A stretch of 64,000 nt of DNA from Marininema mesophilum. GTDB taxonomy: Bacteria > Bacillota > Bacilli > Thermoactinomycetales > DSM-45169. Positions 8,675 through 16,850 of the stretch are shown piece after piece. The first letter of the stretch is position 1. Each line of letters opens with the position of its first letter. Made by a program: the position numbers and the translations under genes. The stretch covers positions 195,636 to 259,635 of the forward strand of contig NZ_FNNQ01000003.1 of the NCBI RefSeq assembly GCF_900106775.1, in the 5' to 3' direction. The notes beneath the pieces were generated by a model. It was not told the origin of the DNA. It saw only the letters and a list, made by a program, of their open reading frames with translations, and did no database searches.

Positions 8675-9610
8675 ATGGGTAAAAGAGTGACTGTCCAAGA
8701 AATTGTGGATCAGTTCGACTTAGAAATCCTCAGGGGTGAGGATGGGTTGGATCGGCAATTGATCACAAGTGATCTATACCGGCCGGGTTTAGAATTGGCT
8801 GGTTTTTTTACCTACTACCCGGGAGAGCGGTTACAGATGCTAGGGCGTACGGAACTAACTTTCATTTCGGGGCTCCCTAAAAATCTACGTAGGGAACGTA
8901 TAGAGCAACTTTGTTCAGAGGATATACCTTGCTTTTGTATCACCCGAGGACAGGAGGCGCCCGAGGAGCTTCTGATTGCTACCGAGGCGAAGGGTATTCC
9001 TGTGCTACGTACGGCCAGTGCGACGACTCGGTTTACCTCCAAGGTGACCAGCTATCTAGAAAAGCGATTGGCACCTACTACGGTACTACATGGAGTCTTA
9101 CTCGATATCTACGGTGTAGGAGTCTTGATTACCGGCTGTAGTGGGATTGGTAAAAGTGAGACTGCTCTGGAGTTGGTCAAGCTAGGTCACCGGTTGGTGG
9201 CAGATGATGCGGTAGAGATTCATCAATCGGAGGCAGGATCTCTCGTAGGACATGCCCCCGAGTTGATTCGGTATCTTCTCGAAATCCGGGGTCTAGGTAT
9301 TATCAATGTGATGACTCTTTTCGGCGCCGGAGCTGTAAGGCAGTACAAAAGGATATCCATGGTTTGTCATCTTGAGGCTTGGAAAGAGGATCGGCAGTAT
9401 GATCGACTGGGTCTAGATGAAGAAAAGATGAAGATTATTGATACAGAAATTCCTCTTCTAACCGTCCCTGTCCGTCCAGGACGAAATTTATCCGTCATTA
9501 TTGAAGTGGCAGTGATGAATTTCCGCCTAAAACGAATGGGTTATCATGCCGCCCAAACCTTTGCCCAAAAGTTAAATCAGAGTTTGCTAGATCCAGATGA
9601 TTTGGATTAA
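8675..9610 (+). CDS. hprK: HPr kinase/phosphorylase
   Basis: HprK phosphorylates Ser46 of HPr (and Crh) with ATP or PPi and reverses the reaction with phosphate, setting carbon catabolite repression in Firmicutes. The 311-residue length equals the family norm. The P-loop GCSGIGKSE is at about residues 155-163 and the HprK signature EIRGLGIINVMTLFG follows at about 203-217. The C-terminal helix MGYHAAQTFAQKLNQ is also typical. The start is ATG at 8675 by alignment to the family. A substrate with Ser46 is encoded in this window at 40138-40398, and ppaX, whose product removes the PPi, lies just downstream. Confidence 0.97.
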   Translation: MGKRVTVQEIVDQFDLEILRGEDGLDRQLITSDLYRPGLELAGFFTYYPGERLQMLGRTELTFISGLPKNLRRERIEQLCSEDIPCFCITRGQEAPEELLIATEAKGIPVLRTASATTRFTSKVTSYLEKRLAPTTVLHGVLLDIYGVGVLITGCSGIGKSETALELVKLGHRLVADDAVEIHQSEAGSLVGHAPELIRYLLEIRGLGIINVMTLFGAGAVRQYKRISMVCHLEAWKEDRQYDRLGLDEEKMKIIDTEIPLLTVPVRPGRNLSVIIEVAVMNFRLKRMGYHAAQTFAQKLNQSLLDPDDLD

Positions 9611-9624
9611 AAGTGGTCAAGACT

Positions 9625-9651
9625 AGCCTTTCTCCGTAGAAAGGCTTTTTT
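9625..9651 (+). terminator. Terminator of hprK
   Basis: AGCCTTTCTCCGTAGAAAGGCT hairpin followed by six T. Confidence 0.85.
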
Positions 9652-9804
9652 GATTCCCTATGGAGAATCATAATAAACAGCACTCATACTGAACAGTTAT
9701 ATCTTCTCATCCGCTACTCTCGTCGCTTGCGTTTCAATCGGTGGGGAAGTAGGTTAGAATGGAGAAAGACTCTTAAGAGCGGGTGAGTGAAAAGGAGGAT
9801 ACTA

Positions 9805-10719
9805 TTGGTTATGAACCTGGCACAGGCGATTAATCCTGTAGCCGTTTCCCTAGGACCGATTCAGGTTCATTGGTATGGCATCATCATGGGTACTGCTGCT
9901 TTGTTAGGGCTGTGGATTGCCATGAGGGAAGGTCGACGGCATGGATTAGAGGATGAATTGTTTCTCGATATGATGATTTGGGTAATTCCAGCTGCCATTG
10001 TAGGGGCAAGGCTCTACTATGTGCTATTTGAGTGGGATTATTATTTGCAAAACCCTGGGGATATCATTGCTGTCTGGAAGGGTGGACTAGCCATCCATGG
10101 TGGATTAATAGGCGCTGTGATATCGGGTGTGTTTTTTGTGAAGAGGAAGGGGATGCCGTTCTTAAAACTGGCGGATATCGTTGCTCCAAGTATCATTTTG
10201 GGACAAGCGATTGGCCGCTGGGGGAACTTTATGAATCAGGAGGCTCATGGTGGCGAAGTGAGCCGTACCTTTCTTGAAAACCTTCACCTACCCAACTGGT
10301 TGATTGGACAGATGCAGATCCAGGGTGCCTATTATCATCCTACGTTTCTTTATGAGTCCCTATGGAACATTGTGGGCTTCCTATTATTACTGGGATTGCG
10401 CCGATTGAATCCACGTCGTGGGGAAATTTTCTTCAGTTATTTGATGTGGTATTCCATGGGACGGTTCTTTATTGAAGGGCTTCGCACCGACAGTCTTACC
10501 TTCGAGGGGCCGAGTTGGTTGGCTTCCCTGATAAATGGATTATGGTCCCCAATGAAGCTTCTCTTTGAACCAGGAGTGATGGCTTCAGGGAACATCCGCG
10601 TCGCTCAGCTGATGAGCATTGGACTGGTTGTGGCTGGTTTGGCGTTAATTATTGTTCGTCGATCACGAGGAAAAGATCGTGATCCGTATCTGTCGAAGGA
10701 AGAGAAGGTAGTGGGATGA
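9805..10719 (+). CDS. lgt: Prolipoprotein diacylglyceryl transferase
   Basis: Lgt transfers diacylglycerol from phosphatidylglycerol to the lipobox cysteine of prelipoproteins, the first step of lipoprotein maturation, in the cytoplasmic membrane. About seven membrane spans are visible. Signature elements include VHWYGIIMG at the N-terminus, the GARLYYV motif, AIHGGLIG (essential His) and the Lgt signature GRWGNFMNQEAHGG. The start is uncertain: TTG at 9805 lies six bases after GGAGG, while the ATG at 9811 is twelve bases away. The gene overlaps ppaX by four bases (ATGA), so they are translationally coupled. Confidence 0.96.
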   Translation: MVMNLAQAINPVAVSLGPIQVHWYGIIMGTAALLGLWIAMREGRRHGLEDELFLDMMIWVIPAAIVGARLYYVLFEWDYYLQNPGDIIAVWKGGLAIHGGLIGAVISGVFFVKRKGMPFLKLADIVAPSIILGQAIGRWGNFMNQEAHGGEVSRTFLENLHLPNWLIGQMQIQGAYYHPTFLYESLWNIVGFLLLLGLRRLNPRRGEIFFSYLMWYSMGRFFIEGLRTDSLTFEGPSWLASLINGLWSPMKLLFEPGVMASGNIRVAQLMSIGLVVAGLALIIVRRSRGKDRDPYLSKEEKVVG

Positions 10720-11390
10720 AAGTAAAGGGATATGAGGCAGTTCTCTTTGATTTGGATGGTACATTGTTAGATACGACTCCCTTGATTCTCTCATCGTTTC
10801 GTCACACATTGGATCTCTATTGCCCAGGGCAGGTTAGCGATGAAGAAGTATTGGCTTTTATGGGAGAGCCATTGTTTGAACAGATGGCCCGCTTTGGTGG
10901 TAAAGAACGAGCGCAGGAGATGGTGGACACCTACAGAGAGCATAATATCGCGCATCATGATCAGATGGTCCGGGCATTTCCTGATGTGTTGAAAGTGATA
11001 CAAACCTTGCATGAAAAAGGGATTCGTCTCGGTGTGGTTACCAATAAATACCGGGGTACAGCGGATATGGGTCTTCAATTATGCGGATTAGCCCCTTATA
11101 TGGAAGTTGTCGTTTGTCTAGGGGATACAGAAGAAGCAAAGCCCCATCCTGCACCGATCCAGCTCGCTTTGGAACAGCTAGGGGTTTCGGCAGGTCACAC
11201 ACTGATGGTAGGGGATAGTCGCTATGATCTTCAAGCAGCGAAAAAGGCAGGAACCGTCGCAGTAGGTGTGGCTTGGACCCATCATGGTAGGGATTCATTG
11301 CTCCCCTATCAACCCGATCATATTATCGATGATATGATCGGGTTATTCTCTATCCTTGGTATAGAGGCAGAGGGGAGTAACGCAGGATGA
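10716..11390 (+). CDS. ppaX: Pyrophosphatase PpaX (HAD superfamily)
   Basis: A 224-residue HAD-fold phosphatase. Motif I LFDLDGTLLDT, motif II VVTNKYRGT, motif III lysine in EEAKPHPAP and motif IV MVGDSRYDLQAA are all present, with a helical cap between motifs I and II. In B. subtilis the gene beside lgt and hprK encodes PpaX, which hydrolyses the pyrophosphate produced when HprK dephosphorylates P-Ser-HPr; the same neighbourhood here supports that function. It overlaps lgt by four bases at its start and the acyltransferase gene by four bases at its end. Confidence 0.92.
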   Translation: MKVKGYEAVLFDLDGTLLDTTPLILSSFRHTLDLYCPGQVSDEEVLAFMGEPLFEQMARFGGKERAQEMVDTYREHNIAHHDQMVRAFPDVLKVIQTLHEKGIRLGVVTNKYRGTADMGLQLCGLAPYMEVVVCLGDTEEAKPHPAPIQLALEQLGVSAGHTLMVGDSRYDLQAAKKAGTVAVGVAWTHHGRDSLLPYQPDHIIDDMIGLFSILGIEAEGSNAG

Positions 11391-11872
11391 GAAGAACAGA
11401 AGGGTATCCTGTGTCCGGTAGTAATTCCCTTTGGCAACTTTACAAGATTGTCCCCTTCTCAAAAGTGTGTCGAAATACATTAGTTGCTGTGATTGCCCGG
11501 TATACTCCTTCCTTTCCATTGAAAAATTGGATGTATCGACGACTGCTGGGGATGAAAATTGGTGAACAGACGGCACTTGCTTTTCTAGTGGTTGTTGATT
11601 TGCTATATCCAGAGCGGATTCGTATTGGTGAAAATACGATTATTGGCTATAATACGACGGTCTTGACCCATGAATACCTGGTGTCAGAATACCGCATCGG
11701 GGATGTAGAAATTGGCGATAACGTATTGGTAGGGGCTAATACGACGATTCTACCTGGTGTACGTATTGGTGATGGAGCTGTGATCGGAGCGATGTCCCTC
11801 GTCAATTGCGATATTCCAGCGGGAGCGTTTGCTGCAGGCAATCCCGTACAGGTGATTCGGGAGTGTAAATAG
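11387..11872 (+). CDS. Acyltransferase with left-handed beta-helix repeats (YvoF type)
   Basis: A 161-residue trimeric hexapeptide-repeat transferase. Repeats of the [LIV]G[ED]N type run through the second half (RIGENTIIGYNTTVL, VEIGDNVLVGANTTILPGVRIGDGAVIGAMSLV) and the closing turn DIPAGAFAAGNP is the standard end of acetyl/acyl transferases in this superfamily. The position after lgt-ppaX matches B. subtilis yvoF. The acceptor is unknown; a cell-envelope or sugar acceptor is only inference. The start overlaps the ppaX stop by four bases. Confidence 0.85.
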   Translation: MRRTEGYPVSGSNSLWQLYKIVPFSKVCRNTLVAVIARYTPSFPLKNWMYRRLLGMKIGEQTALAFLVVVDLLYPERIRIGENTIIGYNTTVLTHEYLVSEYRIGDVEIGDNVLVGANTTILPGVRIGDGAVIGAMSLVNCDIPAGAFAAGNPVQVIRECK

Positions 11873-11976
11873 CAGACTTTTAGGGTGTGGTTTCTTGGAT
11901 GACCGTCCTTGGTTCATATAAAACATGCTGTGCTCATCTCGATATAGATTAAAAGGATTGGTAAGGAGATGCGGAG

Positions 11977-12384
11977 ATGAACCCATGGGAGATCCGACAA
12001 GAAGTACCGCCAATAGAAGGTTATCTTCACCTACGTAAGGTTGCTGGATTAAGTGAAAAAGAATGGGCAGCAGCTGAGATTGGCTTGGCCAACAGTTTAT
12101 TTGCTGTATGTGCCTACACAGAGGGAGATAAGTTGATCGGTATGGCGCGAATTGTGGGAGATGGTGGGCTTAATTTTGAGGTTGTAGATGTGGCGGTTGA
12201 TCCGAATTACCAGAGGAGGGGCATTGCTAGTGCTCTGATGACGGAGGTAATCAATTATTTGGATACCCATGCACCCAAAAGTGCTTATGTGAGCCTGATT
12301 GGCGATCTACCAGGACAAAGGTTGTACCAAAAGTTTGGCTTTCGTGATACGGCTCCTTCGATTGGTATGGCAAAGAGGTACTGA
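11977..12384 (+). CDS. GNAT family N-acetyltransferase
   Basis: A 135-residue GNAT protein. The acetyl-CoA binding motif A is clear (DVAVDPNYQRRGIASALM, with the Q/RxxGxG/A loop) and motif B follows with the C-terminal LYQKFGFRDT. The substrate is not predictable. AAGGAGATGCGGAG precedes the ATG. The gene has its own upstream gap and ends at a terminator shared with the convergent pyrD gene. Confidence 0.88.
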   Translation: MNPWEIRQEVPPIEGYLHLRKVAGLSEKEWAAAEIGLANSLFAVCAYTEGDKLIGMARIVGDGGLNFEVVDVAVDPNYQRRGIASALMTEVINYLDTHAPKSAYVSLIGDLPGQRLYQKFGFRDTAPSIGMAKRY

Positions 12385-12402
12385 CTCCGTCAATGAAGGA
12401 AT

Positions 12403-12442
12403 AAAACACCCGCTCATCTATTTATGGATGAGCGGGTGTTTT
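12403..12442. terminator. Bidirectional terminator between GNAT gene and pyrD
   Basis: A 16-bp stem (AAAACACCCGCTCATC / GATGAGCGGGTGTTTT) with A-run on the left and T-run on the right serves the convergent genes on both strands. Confidence 0.9.
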
Positions 12443-12449
12443 AGTTAGA

Positions 12450-13535
12450 TCAGTCATCTAATCCAACAGCTTCAGTAATCGACTGTAAACCATCGTTATC
12501 AAGATACTGGATCAATTCTTTGTTAATATCCCGTGCGATGGCTGGACCACGGTAAATCATTCCTGTATAGACTTGTACAAGGGAAGCGCCTGCACGAATC
12601 TTTTCATAGGCATCTTTTCCATCAAAGATCCCCCCTACTCCGATAATAGGGAGCCTTGCCTCGCTGATCCGGCGCAGGTCGTGGATAATCTCTGTGGATA
12701 GTTGAGCGAGGGGGCGGCCCGAGAGTCCTCCTGTTTCGGAATGATGCGAGCTTTTAAGGCCCTCACGTGAGAGGGTAGTATTAGTAGCAATCAAGCCGTC
12801 TATCTCCTGCTCTGTTGCAACTAGAACGATCTCTTTCAGCTGTTCCTTCGTGAGATCCGGGGCTAGTTTTAAGAAGATAGGGCGAATCTCTCCTGTTTGT
12901 TCTCGTAACTGATGCCGCTCTGTCATGATTGCTTCAAGTAAGCCGCGGAGGGAGCTCGCTTGTTGGAGATCACGAAGATTAGGCGTGTTGGGAGAGCTGA
13001 TGTTAATAACGAAGTAATCCCCTTGCCGGTAGAGTTTGGATAGCCCCTTTTGGTAGTCGGAGGCTGCATCTTCCTGGGGAGTATCCTTATTTTTTCCGAG
13101 GTTAATCCCGATTGGAATTGCCGGACGAGGAAGCTCTGCAAAATGGTTGGCTGCCTCACAGATTCCACCATTATTAAAGCCCATGCGGTTGATGATGCCT
13201 TCGTCCTCAGGGAGTCTAAAGAGTCGCGGCTTTGGATTTCCGCTCTGAGGCTGAGGAGTGAGCGTGCCCACTTCAACGAAGCCAAAGCCCAGGGCGGCTA
13301 GGGCTGGATAAACCTGCGCATGTTTATCAAAGCCAGCAGCTAAACCGACAGGGTTGGAAAAAGTGAGCCCACCTAATTTGACAGTAAGACGCGGATCTCG
13401 CACCACCATTTTGCCCTCTAATGTAGAGAGAGCACCGGGTATGCGTTGTGCCCGTAAAAGATTCTTAATGGTCCATTCATGGGCTTGTTCTGCATCCATC
13501 TTGAATAGCATGTTTTTTACAAAGGGGTATACCAT
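12450..13535 (-). CDS. pyrD: Dihydroorotate dehydrogenase, class 2 (quinone-dependent)
   Basis: PyrD oxidises dihydroorotate to orotate, the fourth step of pyrimidine synthesis. The 361-residue protein is the class 2 type: an N-terminal amphipathic extension (YPFVKNMLFKMDAEQAHEWT) that binds the membrane, then GLAAGFDKHAQ, VEVGTLTPQPQSGNPKPRLFRL, a NRMGFNN motif, and the catalytic Ser region INISSPNTPNLR. Class 2 enzymes pass electrons to quinone and need no PyrK. Most Bacillus instead have class 1B PyrD/PyrK beside the pyr operon, so an isolated class 2 gene is of note. I placed the start at the ATG at 13533-13535, after GGAAAGG, rather than at the longer open frame to 13664. Confidence 0.95.
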   Translation of the reverse strand: MVYPFVKNMLFKMDAEQAHEWTIKNLLRAQRIPGALSTLEGKMVVRDPRLTVKLGGLTFSNPVGLAAGFDKHAQVYPALAALGFGFVEVGTLTPQPQSGNPKPRLFRLPEDEGIINRMGFNNGGICEAANHFAELPRPAIPIGINLGKNKDTPQEDAASDYQKGLSKLYRQGDYFVINISSPNTPNLRDLQQASSLRGLLEAIMTERHQLREQTGEIRPIFLKLAPDLTKEQLKEIVLVATEQEIDGLIATNTTLSREGLKSSHHSETGGLSGRPLAQLSTEIIHDLRRISEARLPIIGVGGIFDGKDAYEKIRAGASLVQVYTGMIYRGPAIARDINKELIQYLDNDGLQSITEAVGLDD

Positions 13536-13703
13536 GGGTGTGTCCTTTCCGTATAAGCGTTCTTCCTCGTAGGATACCACAATTTCGCCATTATTTTCGA
13601 TGAAAAGCAATGTAAGTGTGAATTCGTATGAAAAATGCCTTTTAGAGAGGGCTTCTTCTATCATAGTAGCGGGGCTTTGTTATGGTTATGAAAGTAAACG
13701 GGA

Positions 13704-13780
13704 GTATGTGTATGTGATTCCATACAAGGTAGATTTACCCTTATACTCAAAAAAAGAGGGCCTATTAAGGCCCAATAAAC
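13704..13780. repeat. Intergenic repeat with minus-strand terminator, copy 1
   Basis: About 75 bases resemble 15958-16034 in the same orientation. Both copies share TTCCATA, AAGGTA, ATTT, a CAAAAAAAGA tract and a GGCCT...AGGCCC hairpin. Read on the minus strand, the hairpin GGGCCT TAAT AGGCCC is followed by TCTTTTTTT, a good terminator. The two copies flank the secreted-protein patch 14002-15852. Confidence 0.6.
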
Positions 13781-14001
13781 TTTGGGGCCATTTCTAAGCA
13801 TTTGGAGACTTTGACTCCGCCGAATCGTTGCCATACGTGTTTTTGTTTGTCTGAAATGAAATATTTTCCTTAATTAATGTCACTTTACCATCTTACAAAA
13901 ATGTAAGGTTCATGTAAGGTAAATCCATAGTAAGTGACTCATTCAATCAGTAGACTCTGACAAGAAGGCATACCAAACAATATCAGGAGTGATTGATAAT
14001 C

Positions 14002-14478
14002 ATGCAACACGCACGACGTATTCTACCCATTATGACCGCCTTTGCGCTCTTTTTCACCCTCGCCACCCCAGCAGCCTTTGCAAGTGGAAGTGATGGCAAA
14101 ACAGCTAAAGGGAAAACCACTTACCAGGTCGATGGAACAGCTAAAGGGAAAAAAACATTCCACCTCGTTTTGAAAAAAGTCCAAAAAGCAGCGGGTAAGC
14201 AAAAAGCTTATAAAGCAAAAGGAAAATGGACGATCAATGTAGGTAAAGCATACAACTTACCGCCACTTTATAGTCACACCTCAAAAAAATTAACAGGTAA
14301 TGAGTACTTTCATTTCGCCTCTAAAAAATTGAAACTATCCCCTGGAAAAAAGTACGAGGTGTATGGAGAATTTGATGGAACCGTTCATGGGAAGAAAGTT
14401 GTTAAAGGAGTCTTATTTAAGATCCAAGTAACTAAAAACCACAACATGAAGGTAATAAAGAAGCGCTTGTACTTCTAG
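14002..14478 (+). CDS. Secreted lysine-rich protein of unknown function
   Basis: A 158-residue exported protein. A signal peptide covers residues 1 to about 27 (MQHARRILPIMTAFALFFTL, then an alanine-rich end with AAFA before SGS). The mature part is strongly basic, with roughly a quarter lysine, and has two loosely similar halves of beta-strand character (KTTYQVDG...FHLVLKKV and KKYEVYGEFDG...VLFKIQV). I recognise no family. The ATG at 14002 lies 11-12 bases after CAGGAGTG; a TTG three codons earlier is too near that site. A palindromic CTTACA AAAA TGTAAG lies about 95 bases upstream. It sits in the accessory patch next to a toxin-like gene. Confidence 0.7.
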   Translation: MQHARRILPIMTAFALFFTLATPAAFASGSDGKTAKGKTTYQVDGTAKGKKTFHLVLKKVQKAAGKQKAYKAKGKWTINVGKAYNLPPLYSHTSKKLTGNEYFHFASKKLKLSPGKKYEVYGEFDGTVHGKKVVKGVLFKIQVTKNHNMKVIKKRLYF

Positions 14479-14574
14479 AGGCCACCATACCCAAAGAAAA
14501 AAACACCGTTTGTAAATATTTTCGAAATGATTAACCGACACCTTAGACTAGAGGGTCGGTTAATCGTATCTCCC

Positions 14575-14607
14575 GAGTAGCGAGATTAGATCCCGCTACT
14601 CTATTTT
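14575..14607 (+). terminator. Hairpin terminator after the secreted protein gene
   Basis: GAGTAGCG / CGCTACTC stem followed by TATTTTT. A second, longer inverted repeat (GATTAACCGAC / GTCGGTTAATC, 14529-14565) precedes it and has no T-run. Confidence 0.65.
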
Positions 14608-14675
14608 TATGGTTTGAAAGCCCTATCTAAATACCCTAACCGCATATTTAAAATCGCTTGGCACTATTTTAAAAG

Positions 14676-14711
14676 AACACCCCCCTTTTCAATAAAGAAA
14701 AGGGGGGTGTT
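14676..14711 (-). terminator. Terminator of the toxin-like gene
   Basis: AACACCCCCCTTTTC / GAAAAGGGGGGTGTT, a perfect 15-bp stem; on the minus strand it is followed by CTTTTAAAA. Confidence 0.8.
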
Positions 14712-14778
14712 GATGGTCTAATAAAAGCTTCTGGAAAGAAGATCTTTCTGTTAGAGTCATGCTACCTGTTTTTCGAAA

Positions 14779-15852
14779 TTATTGATGGGAGCCTGGTGTT
14801 ACGGGATAGTACATTTCTACTTCGTTATATTTAGATGAAGGAGAAGCCAATCCTTTTAATTCAGGAGCCTCTTCCATCAATTTTTTCAACCCATCTCCAG
14901 GTACAAGGGTATACTTGGATGTTAACTGATACGCTGCCCCTCTAAAGACGTCATATTTATAATCTGGATTATTAACTGGTCCAATAGAAAAATCTGTCCC
15001 TACGGTTTTTTCATCCGTGATTACAATATTTTCTTGAAAGGTCTCTGATAGAGATGCACTCATTTCAGTAGTAACTTTTCCTCCAAGACTAAATGCTTTA
15101 CCATCTCCGATTTGAAGTCCAGCTTCAGCAGTTATTTTAGATCCAATTGTTGATGTAAAGCTTTGTATTTGCCATGTTTGTACTCCCGATTTAACCGATT
15201 CATTAAATCCCCAATTTCCTGTTTTAGCCGGTGTGCCTGTTCTAATTAATTCAAATTGTGTCTCTCTTTTTAGCTTGGATGTTCCATCAAAAGCTTTACT
15301 CCAAGCATAATCTGGTCCATATTGTTCTACCATCCATTCTTCGCCATTCTGAGCCCTTTCGCTATTAGCAGCATCATCAGGATATATTTTAAGTGTCTCA
15401 GGATCATAGGCTCCAATTTCTATTTGTCCATCGGTTTTTTTTTCTAAATAAAATTTACCCTTTTTCCCTCCCTCTCCCGCATCACCTGGTAGAAATCTCT
15501 CACCTTCAAAATATATGATCTCTCCTATATCCCCCGATTGAGTTATCGTATTTCCTGTTTGCGGTGCAGGAGCATAGGGATCTTCTGGTAACTTAGGGTA
15601 TGCTTCTGCATACGGACTACTATCATCTTCAGCTGACATAGGTGTTTTACTATCACTTTTTTGTTTATTACTATCACTATATACCGGTGTTTTCTTACCG
15701 TCTTTTACTAAGTACCCTTGAATATACTTTTTGGGTGCCTTCTCCTCACTTTTTTGTGCAGCAAAGGCTTTAGAGCTCGCCCCGGCACTCACACTAGCAG
15801 CAAGAAGTAAAGCAAACGCACCAGTAAACACTTTTCTTTTTACGTTATTCAT
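14779..15852 (-). CDS. Secreted protein, putative aerolysin / MTX2-type beta-pore-forming toxin
   Basis: A 357-residue exported protein. The signal peptide is clear (KRKVFTGAFALLLAASVSAG to about residue 32, ending AFAAQ). Residues about 33-110 are a polar, charged, proline-rich linker. The rest is predicted beta-sheet. From about 215 to 300 it has the alternating Ser/Thr, Gly and charged pattern of an aerolysin-type insertion domain (QTWQIQSFTSTIGSKITAE, LSETFQENIVITDEKTVGTDF). No database comparison was possible, so the toxin call is from pattern only; another secreted beta protein is possible. Its start follows GGGGAGAG on the minus strand. It is a lone gene between terminators, in a patch also holding another secreted gene. 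Confidence 0.5.
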   Translation of the reverse strand: MNNVKRKVFTGAFALLLAASVSAGASSKAFAAQKSEEKAPKKYIQGYLVKDGKKTPVYSDSNKQKSDSKTPMSAEDDSSPYAEAYPKLPEDPYAPAPQTGNTITQSGDIGEIIYFEGERFLPGDAGEGGKKGKFYLEKKTDGQIEIGAYDPETLKIYPDDAANSERAQNGEEWMVEQYGPDYAWSKAFDGTSKLKRETQFELIRTGTPAKTGNWGFNESVKSGVQTWQIQSFTSTIGSKITAEAGLQIGDGKAFSLGGKVTTEMSASLSETFQENIVITDEKTVGTDFSIGPVNNPDYKYDVFRGAAYQLTSKYTLVPGDGLKKLMEEAPELKGLASPSSKYNEVEMYYPVTPGSHQ

Positions 15853-15957
15853 TTTTTCTCTCTCCCCTTTTTTTATTTTTGTACTCCTTGTCTTACAAAA
15901 ATAAAGTTAATGGATTACGGAATAATTTTCAATCTGTAAGTAATGGTTTTCTAGGCA

Positions 15958-16034
15958 ATATATGCGTTAGGTTCCATAAAAGGTATATTTGCCCTTTTGA
16001 TCCAAAAAAAGAAGGCCTTGATAAGGCCCATTAA
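15958..16034. repeat. Intergenic repeat with minus-strand terminator, copy 2
   Basis: See copy 1 at 13704-13780. Here the hairpin is GGCCTT ATC AAGGCC followed on the minus strand by TTCTTTTTTT. A further partial unit, GGAGGCCTGAAAAGGCCC, follows directly at 16036-16052. Confidence 0.6.
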
Positions 16035-16583
16035 AGGAGGCCTGAAAAGGCCCATTGGAGTACACAATAAAATAAAGGGATAAAAACTGACAAAGAAAAA
16101 GATAACATTTACCGTGTGCACTATGCAAGTGGTAAATTTTTCAATTTGCAACCCTGTAATGAGTAAATATGCAAAACAAACTCATACAAAAAAAGCGACC
16201 CTCTGGCCACTTGATTACTGATTTTCCAATAAGTCGTCGGCCACTTTCCGAATCCTTGACTGAAGATCTGGCCAATCTGTCATTTCATTTGCGATGTCTA
16301 ACAGCTCGTAAGAGCTTACAAAGGCTGTTTGCTGGAGCTGATCTCACAACTTTTGTTCTTTGTTACCAGGATACCCATGAATAAAAGGGGCTGTTTTTTG
16401 TAAGGGAAGGAGAACGATCTGATCCCATGTGTTCGCTTGAAAAAGGCCAAAATCCCTTATAATACAAGGGTTTGCGGCCTTTTTGCATAAAAGATGAATT
16501 GGAAAAGGAGAGGATACGTAACGGAGTGGTACCGAGGAATAAAGTCCTGAAATCCTTTATATAACTGGGATTATGCCATGGGA
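16035..16583. other. Non-coding stretch with hairpins
   Basis: No open frame here has a ribosome binding site or recognisable product. The stretch holds a terminator-like hairpin (16440-16484) and a degraded similar unit near 16548-16575 (AAATCC...GGGATTAT). It appears to be a landing zone of intergenic repeat fragments. Confidence 0.5.
16440..16484 (-). terminator. Terminator-like hairpin, probably of the 44-residue membrane protein gene
   Basis: AAAAAGGCC / GGCCTTTTT outer stem with inner AATCCCTT / AAGGGTTT. It could work in either direction; the nearest gene reading into it is the minus-strand small gene at 16584. Confidence 0.6.
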
Positions 16584-16718
16584 TTAAGCTAAAAATCCGA
16601 TTAATAAACATAGCAAGCCAAGAACGATCAGTTCTAACCCCATGGTCTTACCACGGATCCTGGTAATTAAGCCTATGATCCCCAGGCCGATACCGACAAT
16701 GGTAAATAGGGATTGCAA
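16584..16718 (-). CDS. Small hydrophobic membrane protein, 44 residues
   Basis: A short frame with a TTG start nine bases after a strong AAAGGAGG. The product has two hydrophobic stretches (SLFTIVGIGLGIIGLI and LELIVLGLLCLLIGFLA) split by a basic turn TRIRGKTMG, typical of a two-span small membrane protein. I recognise no family. The good ribosome site, the membrane topology and the downstream terminator argue that it is real; it lies divergent from the HAM1-like gene. Confidence 0.6.
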   Translation of the reverse strand: MQSLFTIVGIGLGIIGLITRIRGKTMGLELIVLGLLCLLIGFLA

Positions 16719-16850
16719 GTCGGATGACCTCCTTTTTGATAATGTTCTCTTTTTTTCACTCGTTGATAATGAATTAAACCAAGTAATGATATCTTCGTAT
16801 TCTAGAGATGCACCGGGTATAATGAAACGAGAGAAATGGAGGGAAGTGAA

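Noticed and set aside
13536..13664. N-terminal extension of PyrD
   Set aside because: The family start with a ribosome site is at 13535; the extension has neither.
16169..16384. A 71-codon open frame on the plus strand
   Set aside because: No ribosome binding site, no recognisable domain, and it overlaps repeat fragments.
16363..16611. An 82-codon open frame on the minus strand
   Set aside because: It runs through a terminator hairpin and lacks a start signal.
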